64,000 bases of DNA, taken from assembly GCA_009926135.1 (NCBI GenBank), contig RFPL01000011.1, positions 32,139-96,138 of the forward strand. Direction: 5' to 3'. The number at the start of each line of letters is the position of its first letter. Position 1 is the stretch's first letter. The position numbers and the translations under genes were made by a program. The stretch is from Sphingomonadaceae bacterium. Its GTDB lineage: Bacteria; Pseudomonadota; Alphaproteobacteria; Sphingomonadales; Sphingomonadaceae. Below the pieces are notes generated by a model that ran no database searches, was not told where the DNA came from, and saw only the letters and a list, made by a program, of their open reading frames with translations. This document shows positions 1 through 11,968 of the stretch, piece by piece.

Positions 1-59
1 AAGGTTCCGCGACCCGGGTCAGGATACGCCCATTTCTCCGGAAGGCAAATCCAGCTGGA

Positions 60-1667
60 TCAGCCCAGTGCCTCGGCGATCAGCTTACGTGTATTGGCAA
101 TTCCGTAGAGCGCGATGAAGCTGCCCATGCGGGGGCCTTGCGGAGAGCCGAGGAGCGTTTCGTACAGGCACTTGAACCAGTCGCGCAGCGCCTCGAAGTC
201 ATAGTGCGGGTCCTTGCCGATCGCGTAGACCAGGTTCTGCAATTCTTCTGCCGTGGCATCGTCACTGGTCGCGGCCAGCTCTTCGTCCAGGGCGGCAAGC
301 GCAAGCGCTTCATTCCCTTCCGGCTTCCGCCGCACGAGCGTCGGCGCAACGAAATCGCGGTTGTAGGCCAGCGCATTGGTGACCAGCTTGTCGAGCTGCG
401 GGTGCGCGGCCGGATCAGCATTCTCGACATAGTTGCCAAGATAGGACCAGACCTGCTCGCGCGTCGCCTTGGCACCGAGCACGCCGACGAGGTTAAGCAG
501 CAGCCCATAGGTCACTGGCAGCTTGTCCCCATCGCCGCCGTGGTAACCATTGGCGCGCAGCAGGTGCCAGACCGGGTTGCCGAGCTGCTGCTCGACCGGC
601 TGGGTGGGCAGCTTCTCACGGAACTGCCAGTACTCGTCGACCGCGCGCGGGATGATCCCGACGTGCAGGCTCTTGGCGCTCTTGGGATCGCGGAACAGAT
701 AGAAGCCCAGGCTTTCCTCGCTGCCATAGGTCAGCCACTGGTCGATGGTCAGGCCATTACCCTTGGACTTGGAGATCTTCTCACCGTTCTCGTCGAGGAA
801 CAGTTCGTAGATCATCCCTTCCGGCGGGCGTCCGCCCAGCGCGCGGGCGATCTTGCCGCTTTCGCGCACGGAGTCGGTCAAGTCCTTGCCGCACATCTCG
901 TAGTCCACGCCCAGCGCGACCCAGCGCATGGCCCAGTCGACCTTCCACTGCAGCTTGGCATTGCCGCCCAGAATGCAGCTTTCGACCATTTCACCGTGGT
1001 CGTCGAAGCGGACGATGCCAGCCTCGGCATCGACTACCTCGACCGGCACCTGCAGCACCTGGTGAGTCTTCGGGCTGACCGGCAGGACCGGCGAATAGGT
1101 CTGGCGGCGCTCCTCGCGCAAGGTTGGCAGCATGATATCCATGATCGCCTGCCAATTGCGCAGCACACCGCGCAGGGCATCGTCGAACTGGCCCGAATTG
1201 TAGCGATCGCTGGCCGAGACGAATTCGTAATCGAAGCCGAACTGATCAAGAAACTCGCGCAGCATCGCGTTGTTGTGGTGCGCGAAGCTTTCATACTTGC
1301 CGAACGGATCGGGAATCCGGGTCAGCGGATGACCCAGGTAAGCCGCCAGCAGGCCCTTGTTCTCGATATTGTCGGGCACCTTGCGCAGGCCGTCCATGTC
1401 ATCGCTGAAGGCGACCAGCCGCGTTGGCGCGCCGCCGCTCAGAGTTTCATAAGCGCGCCGGACCAAAGTCGTGCGCAGCACTTCCTGAAATGTGCCGATG
1501 TGCGGCAGACCGGATGGTCCATAGCCGGTTTCGAACAGCACTGGCGAACCATCGGGTTTGCCATCCGGATACCGCTTCAGCAGCTTGCGCGCTTCTTCGA
1601 AGGGCCAAGCCTTGGAAACCTGTGCTGCTTCAAGCAGAGTTGGGGTGCGGAGTGCTTCGTCGGTCAT
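60..1667 (-). CDS. lysK: Lysyl-tRNA synthetase, class I
   Basis: Charges tRNA-Lys with lysine in the cytoplasm. The 535-residue product has the class I signatures: a GPSGLPHIGT stretch at about residues 50-59 (the HIGH motif) and KISKS at 297-301 (the KMSKS loop). The length suits the archaeal-type class I enzyme that many alphaproteobacteria use instead of the class II LysS. The frame stays open 60 codons further upstream, but that part is low-complexity and Pro/Ala-rich. I therefore start at the ATG before TDEALRTPT. The gene is divergent from the amidohydrolase, about 100 bp away. Identification is firm; the exact start is slightly uncertain. Confidence 0.95.
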   Translation of the reverse strand: MTDEALRTPTLLEAAQVSKAWPFEEARKLLKRYPDGKPDGSPVLFETGYGPSGLPHIGTFQEVLRTTLVRRAYETLSGGAPTRLVAFSDDMDGLRKVPDNIENKGLLAAYLGHPLTRIPDPFGKYESFAHHNNAMLREFLDQFGFDYEFVSASDRYNSGQFDDALRGVLRNWQAIMDIMLPTLREERRQTYSPVLPVSPKTHQVLQVPVEVVDAEAGIVRFDDHGEMVESCILGGNAKLQWKVDWAMRWVALGVDYEMCGKDLTDSVRESGKIARALGGRPPEGMIYELFLDENGEKISKSKGNGLTIDQWLTYGSEESLGFYLFRDPKSAKSLHVGIIPRAVDEYWQFREKLPTQPVEQQLGNPVWHLLRANGYHGGDGDKLPVTYGLLLNLVGVLGAKATREQVWSYLGNYVENADPAAHPQLDKLVTNALAYNRDFVAPTLVRRKPEGNEALALAALDEELAATSDDATAEELQNLVYAIGKDPHYDFEALRDWFKCLYETLLGSPQGPRMGSFIALYGIANTRKLIAEALG

Positions 1668-1771
1668 GCGCGGCCTTTCGCGCCAAAGCGCCCGCGTTGC
1701 AAGGCGTGATTGCCCCTTGCGCAAGGCTGCCGGGGCGTTGCAAGTCGTGCTTGAGGACTGGAGGGGCGATA

Positions 1772-3460
1772 ATGCGATTTGTACACTGGCTGGCCGCAGC
1801 GGGTCTGGCGCTGGCCGCGCCGCTGGCGGCAAAGGACACTGCGGCAACGTTGTGGCGCGGCGGGACGATCATCACGATGGATGGTGATACGCCCGCGACC
1901 GCTGAAGCTGTGGTCGAACGAGAAGGCCGGATCGTCTTTGTCGGACCAGAAGCTGCCGCACGCGCGGCCGCTGGCAAGGATGCGCTGCTGCGCGATCTGA
2001 AGGGCGCGACCTTGCTGCCCGGCTTCGTCGATGCCCATTCGCATTTCGCGATCGGGTTGCAGACCGCCGGGGGCCTGGACCTCGCCGATCCGGCAACGGG
2101 AGACACGGGCACGGTGCCAAAGCTGCTGGCCGCTGTGCAGCGTTACGGCGCGAAAGTGCCGAAAGGCGGCTGGGTTGTCGTCTGGCGTTATGACGATGCG
2201 CAATTGGCCGAACGCCGCAACGTGAGCCGCGCGGAACTCGATGCGATCCTGCCCGACCGCAAGGTCGTGCTGCTTCACATCTCGTTGCACGGCCTGATCG
2301 CCAATAGCGAAGCGCTCAAGGCGGCCAAGCTGCGCGACGGGATGAAGCCGCCCACTGGCGGGGTCATGCCCAGCGACGCCAAGGGCAAGCTTACTGGACT
2401 GCTGTTCGAAACGGCCATGCTGCCTGTGCGGTCCGTGCTTCCCCAGCCCACCCTCGAGATGCGTCTGGCGGCGATGGACGGGGTGCAGATGCGCTATGCC
2501 CGCGAAGGCTTCACCTGGGCACAGGACGGGGCCACCAATCCGGTTGACCTGGCCTTCCTGACTTCGCCGGCGGCTCAGCAGAAGCTCAAGATCGACCTCG
2601 CGCTGCTGCCCTTCGCGATGACCGGGATCGATGCCGTGCTGGAAAACCCGGCGATGACGCCCGGTGCTCGGTTCGGGCGGGTCAAGCTGCAGGGGATCAA
2701 GTTCACGCTTGATCGTTCGCCCCAGGCGCGCACGGCCTTCTTCACCCGCGACTATGCGCTGGGTTCGCCTGACGGAGTCCATCCCTGGCATGGCCAACCA
2801 GTGACGAGTGATGCCGCGTTCCAGACCCTGGCACGCAAGGTACATGAACGCGGCTGGCAGATCTTCGTTCATGCCAACGGCGATGCCGCGATCGACATGG
2901 CGATCCGCGGCTTTGACGCGCTGGGCATCAAGGCTGCAGACAATCGCCGGCCGATCGTAATCCATTCGCAGTTCATGCGGCCGGATCAGCTCCAGGCTTA
3001 TGCCCGGATTGGGGTCGGACCGTCCTATTTTTCCAACCACACTTTCTACTTCGCCGATACGCACCGCCGGAACTTTCCGAATGAAGTAGTGGATTTCATC
3101 AGCCCCTTCGTGGCGAGCCGGGCTGCCGGGCTGATCGCGTCCAACCATTCGGACTATCCAGTCACTCCGCTGGATACCCGCGCGCAGCTGTGGAGCGCGA
3201 TGGCGCGCACTTCGCGCACTGGCGTCGTCAGCGGGGAAGGCCAGCGCGAGGATGCCTGGCACGCGCTCCAGGGGCTTACCACTGGCCCTGCCTGGCAGGT
3301 GTTCGAAGAAGACCAGCGCGGGCGGATCAAACCCGGTCTGCTGGCTGACTTCGTGGTGCTGGATCGCAATCCCCTCACGACGGCCGTGGATGACATCCGC
3401 GCAATCCGGGTGCTGGAAACAGTCAAGGAAGGGCAAACAATCTGGCAAGCCGGTAAGTAA
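1772..3460 (+). CDS. Exported amidohydrolase (YtcJ-like)
   Basis: A 562-residue metal-dependent hydrolase of the amidohydrolase superfamily, in the YtcJ-like branch related to N-substituted formamide deformylase. The first 20 residues (RFVHWLAAAGLALAAPLAA) look like a cleavable signal peptide, so the enzyme is probably periplasmic. GFVDAHSH puts the metal-binding HxH at residues 89 and 91. The C-terminal part has the usual KPGLLADFVVLDRNP segment that closes the composite beta-sandwich. The open frame begins further upstream, but the ATG at 1772 gives the signal peptide. The substrate cannot be read from the sequence; no transporter or pathway partner sits next to it. Confidence 0.85.
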   Translation: MRFVHWLAAAGLALAAPLAAKDTAATLWRGGTIITMDGDTPATAEAVVEREGRIVFVGPEAAARAAAGKDALLRDLKGATLLPGFVDAHSHFAIGLQTAGGLDLADPATGDTGTVPKLLAAVQRYGAKVPKGGWVVVWRYDDAQLAERRNVSRAELDAILPDRKVVLLHISLHGLIANSEALKAAKLRDGMKPPTGGVMPSDAKGKLTGLLFETAMLPVRSVLPQPTLEMRLAAMDGVQMRYAREGFTWAQDGATNPVDLAFLTSPAAQQKLKIDLALLPFAMTGIDAVLENPAMTPGARFGRVKLQGIKFTLDRSPQARTAFFTRDYALGSPDGVHPWHGQPVTSDAAFQTLARKVHERGWQIFVHANGDAAIDMAIRGFDALGIKAADNRRPIVIHSQFMRPDQLQAYARIGVGPSYFSNHTFYFADTHRRNFPNEVVDFISPFVASRAAGLIASNHSDYPVTPLDTRAQLWSAMARTSRTGVVSGEGQREDAWHALQGLTTGPAWQVFEEDQRGRIKPGLLADFVVLDRNPLTTAVDDIRAIRVLETVKEGQTIWQAGK

Positions 3461-3557
3461 TCGTCCGTGGTCGGAAAGTTGCCACTGCGTTTACCTCGTC
3501 TCAACACCTCCAGACCATGACGGGCCCCCAGCGAGACGATTGATCTCGGGGGACATA

Positions 3558-3923
3558 ATGGGTCGCGAAGTTACTGATCAAACGGGGGTTTTCCCCCGCC
3601 AACCGCGTGCGCGCCGGGCGGCTACCTTGCTGGTTGTCAAATGCCACCGCCAGGATGGTGGGCATGCCACTTTGCGCGTCCAGAATCTGTCGGCCACCGG
3701 CCTCAAGGGCGAAAGTTCCGACATCGGCGATTTTGCGCTGAACGAAGCGGTCAGCATCCATTTCCGCAATCTTGCGCCCGTTGCCGCTAGGGTCATCTGG
3801 TACGAAGGCAGCGAGATCGGTCTCAAATTCGACAATCCAGTCGATCTGGAACAGCTCAGCCACGCGCGAACGATGGCGACAAAGCCAGCCGGGATCGCTC
3901 GCTCCAGCGCGCCCGGCCACTGA
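3558..3923 (+). CDS. PilZ-domain protein
   Basis: A 121-residue soluble protein that is essentially one PilZ domain. It has an arginine-rich start (R14, R17, R19, R20) followed by the NLSATG box at 43-48, matching the second half of the PilZ c-di-GMP-binding signature (D/N-x-S-x-x-G). The arginines are not spaced exactly as RxxxR, so nucleotide binding is likely but not certain. The frame is open upstream into the end of the amidohydrolase gene; the ATG after GGGGGACATA is the sensible start. It stands alone, so its output (motility, polysaccharide or other) cannot be inferred. Confidence 0.8.
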   Translation: MGREVTDQTGVFPRQPRARRAATLLVVKCHRQDGGHATLRVQNLSATGLKGESSDIGDFALNEAVSIHFRNLAPVAARVIWYEGSEIGLKFDNPVDLEQLSHARTMATKPAGIARSSAPGH

Positions 3924-3957
3924 ACCGGCAAGGGTCCGCGCAAAGTCTGATCCAGCC

Positions 3958-8307
<4,350 letters not shown>

Positions 8308-8311
<4 letters not shown>

Positions 8312-8847
8312 AACTGCTCGGTCTATTCCGTCACGCCAAATCTGACTGGCAGGACCCCCGTGCCCGCGATTTCGATCGCCCGCTTAACCAGCGCGGCCGC
8401 GCTGGCGCGGAGATCATGGGACGGCACATCCGCGACCATGGCGTGCGCTGGAACCCGGTGATTGCATCGCCCGCGCTACGCTGTGCCGAGACGATCGAGC
8501 TGGCCTGCCAGGCTTCGAGCCAGCCGGTAAAGGTCAACTGGGACCGCCGGATCTACCTTGCCAGCAGCGTCACCCTGGCCGATGTCCTGCGCGAACAGGA
8601 TGGTGATCCCGCGGCGATCCTGATGGTCGGCCACAACCCAGGTCTTGAAGACCTGATATTCGACCTGGTCCCTGATGATGGCCAGAACCCGCTGCGCGAT
8701 GCGGTCGAGGAAAAGTTCCCGACTGCGGCCTTTGCGGTGCTGGAACTGCAGATCGATCGCTGGGCTGACCTGCACGACCGCTGCGCCAGGCTCGTCCACT
8801 TGACCCGCCCACGCGATCTCAATGCGGCACTGGGCCCGGTGTTCTAG
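8308..8847 (+). CDS. SixA-like histidine phosphatase
   Basis: A 179-residue member of the histidine phosphatase (phosphoglycerate mutase-like) superfamily. The N-terminal LFRHAKSDW carries the RH(A/G) motif with the catalytic His9, and MVGHNPGLEDL carries the second conserved His. This short form resembles SixA, which removes phosphate from phosphohistidine proteins. The real substrate is unknown. It starts with GTG inside the stop codon of the helicase gene (GTGA), so it is translationally coupled to it and probably shares its SOS promoter. That link is a context inference only. Confidence 0.8.
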
Positions 8848-8918
8848 GCACCACCTGATCCATAAATTTGGCAGGTCTGCCCCACTCGACAGAGACTTGG
8901 CCTCTGCTATGAGCGTCT

Positions 8919-8934
8919 TTAATCGTACGATTAA
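8919..8934. promoter_or_regulatory. 16-bp perfect palindrome, probable repressor operator
   Basis: TTAATCGTACGATTAA is a perfect inverted repeat 20 bases before the nitronate monooxygenase start. The same half-sites, TAATCG and CGATTA separated by two bases, recur before the CoA transferase gene at 36877-36890. This geometry is typical of TetR-family operators. No regulator gene is adjacent to either site, so the protein that binds is unknown. Confidence 0.55.
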
Positions 8935-8954
8935 GCTATCGGAGAATGCCACCC

Positions 8955-9935
8955 ATGTCGCTGCCCGCCCCGTTTGACCGCCTGCGCCTGCCCGTCATTG
9001 GTTCGCCGTTGTTCATCGTTTCGGGCCCGGAACTGGTGATTGCCCAGTGCAAGGCCGGGATCATTGGCAGCTTCCCGGCACTCAACGCCCGTCCCTCGGG
9101 CATGCTGGACGAATGGCTGCACCGCATCACCGAGGAACTGGCCGCCCACAATCGCGACAATCCCGATCGCCCGGCCGCGCCCTACGCGGTCAACCAGATC
9201 GTCCACAAGACCAACAACCGGCTTGAGGAAGACATGGAGGTTTGCGCCAAGTGGCAGGTGCCGCTGACCATCACCTCGCTTGGTGCGCGCGAAGATCTGA
9301 ACAATGCGGTCCACGCCTGGGGCGGGATCGTGATGCACGACGTGATCAATGACCGCTTTGCCCGCAAGGCGATCGAAAAGGGTGCCGATGGCCTGATCCC
9401 GGTCGCTGCCGGGGCTGGCGGTCATGCCGGCGTTCTCTCGCCCTTCGCGCTGATGCAGGAAATCCGGGAATGGTTCGATGGCCTTGTCGCGCTTTCCGGC
9501 TCGATTGCCTGCGGCCATTCGATCCTTGGTGCCCAGGCGATGGGTGCGGACTTTGCCTATATCGGCACACCGTGGATCGCGACCAAGGAAGCTAACGCGG
9601 TCGATGGCTACAAGAACAGCATCGTCGAAGGCCGGGCCGACGATATCGTTTATTCCAACCTCTTCACCGGGGTACATGGCAATTACCTGCGCCCGTCGAT
9701 CGTCGCCGCTGGCCTTGATCCCGACAACCTGCCGGTCAGCGATCCCAGCAAGATGAACTTCGGTTCGGGCGGCAATACCGAGGCCAAGGCCTGGAAGGAT
9801 ATCTGGGGTTCGGGCCAGGGCATCAACGCGGTCAAGGCCGTTGAGAGCGTGGCTGACCGGGTTGACCGGATGGAAGCGGAATATAACCGCGCTCGCACCG
9901 AACTGGCCGCCAAAGCCAGGATGGCCCTGGCCTGA
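8955..9935 (+). CDS. Nitronate monooxygenase / 2-nitropropane dioxygenase family
   Basis: A 326-residue FMN-dependent TIM-barrel flavoenzyme of the nitronate monooxygenase family. GAGGHAG at about 153-159 includes the conserved His157 expected to act in nitronate oxidation, and GADGLIPV just before it fits the phosphate-binding region. In proteobacteria such genes often travel with fatty-acid or acyl-CoA genes, and the true substrate is frequently unknown. Two ATGs are possible, 8946 and 8955. GGAG at 8941-8944 is far too close to the first and well spaced for the second, so I take 8955. The palindrome just upstream suggests repressor control. Confidence 0.85.
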   Translation: MSLPAPFDRLRLPVIGSPLFIVSGPELVIAQCKAGIIGSFPALNARPSGMLDEWLHRITEELAAHNRDNPDRPAAPYAVNQIVHKTNNRLEEDMEVCAKWQVPLTITSLGAREDLNNAVHAWGGIVMHDVINDRFARKAIEKGADGLIPVAAGAGGHAGVLSPFALMQEIREWFDGLVALSGSIACGHSILGAQAMGADFAYIGTPWIATKEANAVDGYKNSIVEGRADDIVYSNLFTGVHGNYLRPSIVAAGLDPDNLPVSDPSKMNFGSGGNTEAKAWKDIWGSGQGINAVKAVESVADRVDRMEAEYNRARTELAAKARMALA

Positions 9936-9946
9936 CCCAGTAGAAC

Positions 9947-10474
9947 CTAGGGCTCGCTCACCTTGGTGGCGGGCCACAGGTCATCGACGAGTGCATCAAG
10001 TTCGGTAAAGTCCACCCCTGCCCCCAGCGGGTCCTTGCGGCTGAGCAGCAGGCGCCGCCGCTGATCCAACAGGCGGCGGCGCAAGGCCTTCTGCAGCAAT
10101 TCAAGCCGCGCCAGGGCATCGACCAACGCAACCTCTGGCGTCTGCGTTCGGGTTTGCGACCAGCCCGCCTCGATCTGGCCGACCCGCTCGCTCACCAGTT
10201 CGTTATAGGTGCGGTGCGGGCCGCGGTGGAGCGGCAAGCCGATCCGGAGGGCCGCGCGATCCGTCGCTGGCAGGAGCAGGCCGTTGCTGCGGAAGTCATC
10301 AAACCGCAACCGGTCGCGACCCAGCGCCTTGAACAGGCCTGCGGTGCTGCCTTGTCGCAACAATTGCCGGGGCAACAGGTGATGGCGCTGCATACCGGGA
10401 TCGAAGCCGGGCTGGCCGCGCCGGTTGACCACATGGAATGGCACCCAGCTGCGCTCCCCCGGTGGCAGCTTCAC
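9947..10474 (-). CDS. AHH-type HNH/Endonuclease VII-fold nuclease domain protein
   Basis: A 175-residue protein. Residues about 20-95 look like an AHH nuclease domain: an RHHLLPRQLL motif, then FRSNGLLLPAT, then LHRGPHRTYNELV. This gives the histidine and Asn pattern of the HNH/ENDO VII superfamily. The C-terminal half is helical and charged. AHH domains are best known as toxin tips of polymorphic secretion systems. Here the domain stands alone with no secretion signal, so a housekeeping or defence role is equally possible. It begins four bases inside the end of the upstream 275-residue gene (ATGA), so the two are one operon. Confidence 0.65.
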   Translation of the reverse strand: MKLPPGERSWVPFHVVNRRGQPGFDPGMQRHHLLPRQLLRQGSTAGLFKALGRDRLRFDDFRSNGLLLPATDRAALRIGLPLHRGPHRTYNELVSERVGQIEAGWSQTRTQTPEVALVDALARLELLQKALRRRLLDQRRRLLLSRKDPLGAGVDFTELDALVDDLWPATKVSEP

Positions 10475-11298
10475 GGGCCTTTGCCCAGACTGCTGACCAG
10501 GATTCGCAGCTGCGTGCCATCGCGCACTGGCACAGCCAGCAGATGCTCGCCGCCCGGGCCGGTAAAGTCCCGTTCCTGCTTGAGTGGTCCGCTTTGCACC
10601 AGTTCGTGGATCAGCCGCACCGCGAGCCGCGCCTTGGCGGCGGACGGCAAGCGCTTGTCAGGCTCAAACCGCAATTCCTGCCCGATCAGCAGGCCCAGCC
10701 CGCACGAGACCATGGCCCCGCTACCTTCCTGCTTCAGCGAAGTCAGCACCAGGCCGGGGAAAGCGCCGCCTTCCAGCCATTCCCCCACTGCGCGGTGAAA
10801 CAGCGCGGGCGCTACCCAGGCACCTGCCGGAGTCCAGGCGATAGCAGCAATACCGGGCAAGGCAGCCAGCCGCGCCCCCAGCCCCGCCAGAACGCGCAGC
10901 ACCGGCAGCAGTCCGGCTCCGCCCGCAAGATGTGGTCCGGGCGCCAGGCTTATCACTTCTCCAGCCGGACAGGCGGCCAGCCCGACCGCAGGCCCGATCG
11001 GCGGTTCGGGATCGCCGACACCGGGGGCCAGGCCGGTGCAATCAAAAGTCAGTCCATCAGCAAGCAGTTCGGCCCAGTCAGCTTCCCCGGTGCCGCGATG
11101 CGAAATGGCAAAGTTAGTCAGCTTGGGTCCGCCATCAAGCCGCGCCACCGCATCCAGCGCGGCCAGATCGGGCCGGGAGCCGGGCGCGAAGATCAGGCAC
11201 AGTCGTGGTGCCCCATCACTCGCCCACCTGATCCCCTTCGTGTCGATCGTCGGTCCCCCAAAGTGGTTGGCTAAGTGCGATCCCACACTTGCGGCCAA
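10471..11298 (-). CDS. Hypothetical protein, operon partner of AHH protein
   Basis: A 275-residue Ala/Gly/Leu-rich protein that I do not recognise securely. There is no signal peptide or clear membrane segment. A central AAIAWTPAGAWVAP stretch and a later GLGLLIGQEL stretch are faintly like DUF4261 proteins, but this is weak. It is translationally coupled (ATGA) to the AHH nuclease-like gene downstream. An immunity, adaptor or regulatory role for that protein is conceivable but not shown. The reading frame has the same GC-rich codon use as its neighbours, and the antisense frames look like shadows. Confidence 0.55.
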   Translation of the reverse strand: MAASVGSHLANHFGGPTIDTKGIRWASDGAPRLCLIFAPGSRPDLAALDAVARLDGGPKLTNFAISHRGTGEADWAELLADGLTFDCTGLAPGVGDPEPPIGPAVGLAACPAGEVISLAPGPHLAGGAGLLPVLRVLAGLGARLAALPGIAAIAWTPAGAWVAPALFHRAVGEWLEGGAFPGLVLTSLKQEGSGAMVSCGLGLLIGQELRFEPDKRLPSAAKARLAVRLIHELVQSGPLKQERDFTGPGGEHLLAVPVRDGTQLRILVSSLGKGP

Positions 11299-11399
11299 AC
11301 TTTCGGAATGTCTGGCATTTTTCGCAGCAGCTAGTCGAGTCCCCCTTGGCGAGTTGTCTCAGGATTGGACCCAATTACTGGCAACCAGGCTCAAACCCT

Positions 11400-11873
11400 T
11401 CAAAACACGCCGCTCGCGAGGCCCTCGGCCAGGGCCTCACCCAGCTCTGCCGCCAGGGTCAGCGCTGCTTGCGGCACCACCTTGGGCGCGAGAATCGCTT
11501 CGGGCGAGTGTGCGGCCAGGTTGACGATCACTGGCTCGGCCACCCGCCGCAGCCGCCAGCCAGTGACAATCCGGTCCAATTGAACCTGGGCACCATGCCC
11601 GTCGCTACCCGCGGCGATCACCGAAGCATAAGGCCGCCCCTCGATCTGGCCGAGTAGCGGGTAATAACTGCGGTCGAAGAATTCCTTCATCGCCCCGCTC
11701 ATCGTGCCGAGATTTTCGGGACAAACAAACAGGTACCCGCCCGCCGCCAGCAAATCCGCTGGCTGCGCCGCCTCCGCGGGCAACAGGACAGCCCGTCCAC
11801 CCGCTGCAGTGAAAGCGGCCTGCGCCAAAGCGCGCGCCGCGCCGGTGCGGCTGTGCCAGATGATTGCCAGCAT
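11400..11873 (-). CDS. Flavodoxin-like / NAD(P)H oxidoreductase-type protein
   Basis: A protein of about 157 residues with a flavodoxin fold. The start, AIIWHSRTGAARALA, resembles the FMN phosphate-binding loop (T/S-x-T-G). PENLGTMSGAMKEFFDRSYYP is close to the segment found in flavodoxin and WrbA-like flavoproteins. It probably binds FMN and moves electrons in a minor redox pathway. An upstream ATG six codons earlier is also possible; I prefer the one beginning MLAIIWH. The gene is separated by about 100 bp from the AHH pair and is divergent from recJ. Confidence 0.7.
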   Translation of the reverse strand: MLAIIWHSRTGAARALAQAAFTAAGGRAVLLPAEAAQPADLLAAGGYLFVCPENLGTMSGAMKEFFDRSYYPLLGQIEGRPYASVIAAGSDGHGAQVQLDRIVTGWRLRRVAEPVIVNLAAHSPEAILAPKVVPQAALTLAAELGEALAEGLASGVF

Positions 11874-11968
11874 GCCGCAACCATGGCCCAATGCGGCGCG
11901 GCTGCAAAGCCGTGAAAAGCCGGTAGCGGCCCCTTCTCAGCGCCCCGCGGTTAAGCTAGCCCGAACCC

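Noticed and set aside
138..1709. Long plus-strand frame of 523 codons opposite lysyl-tRNA synthetase
   Set aside because: Its product is low-complexity and unlike any protein, while the minus frame gives a full class I LysRS; high GC produces long shadow frames.
1664..3448. 594-codon minus-strand frame across the amidohydrolase
   Set aside because: No recognisable domain; the plus strand has a signal peptide and HxH metal site. Antisense shadow.
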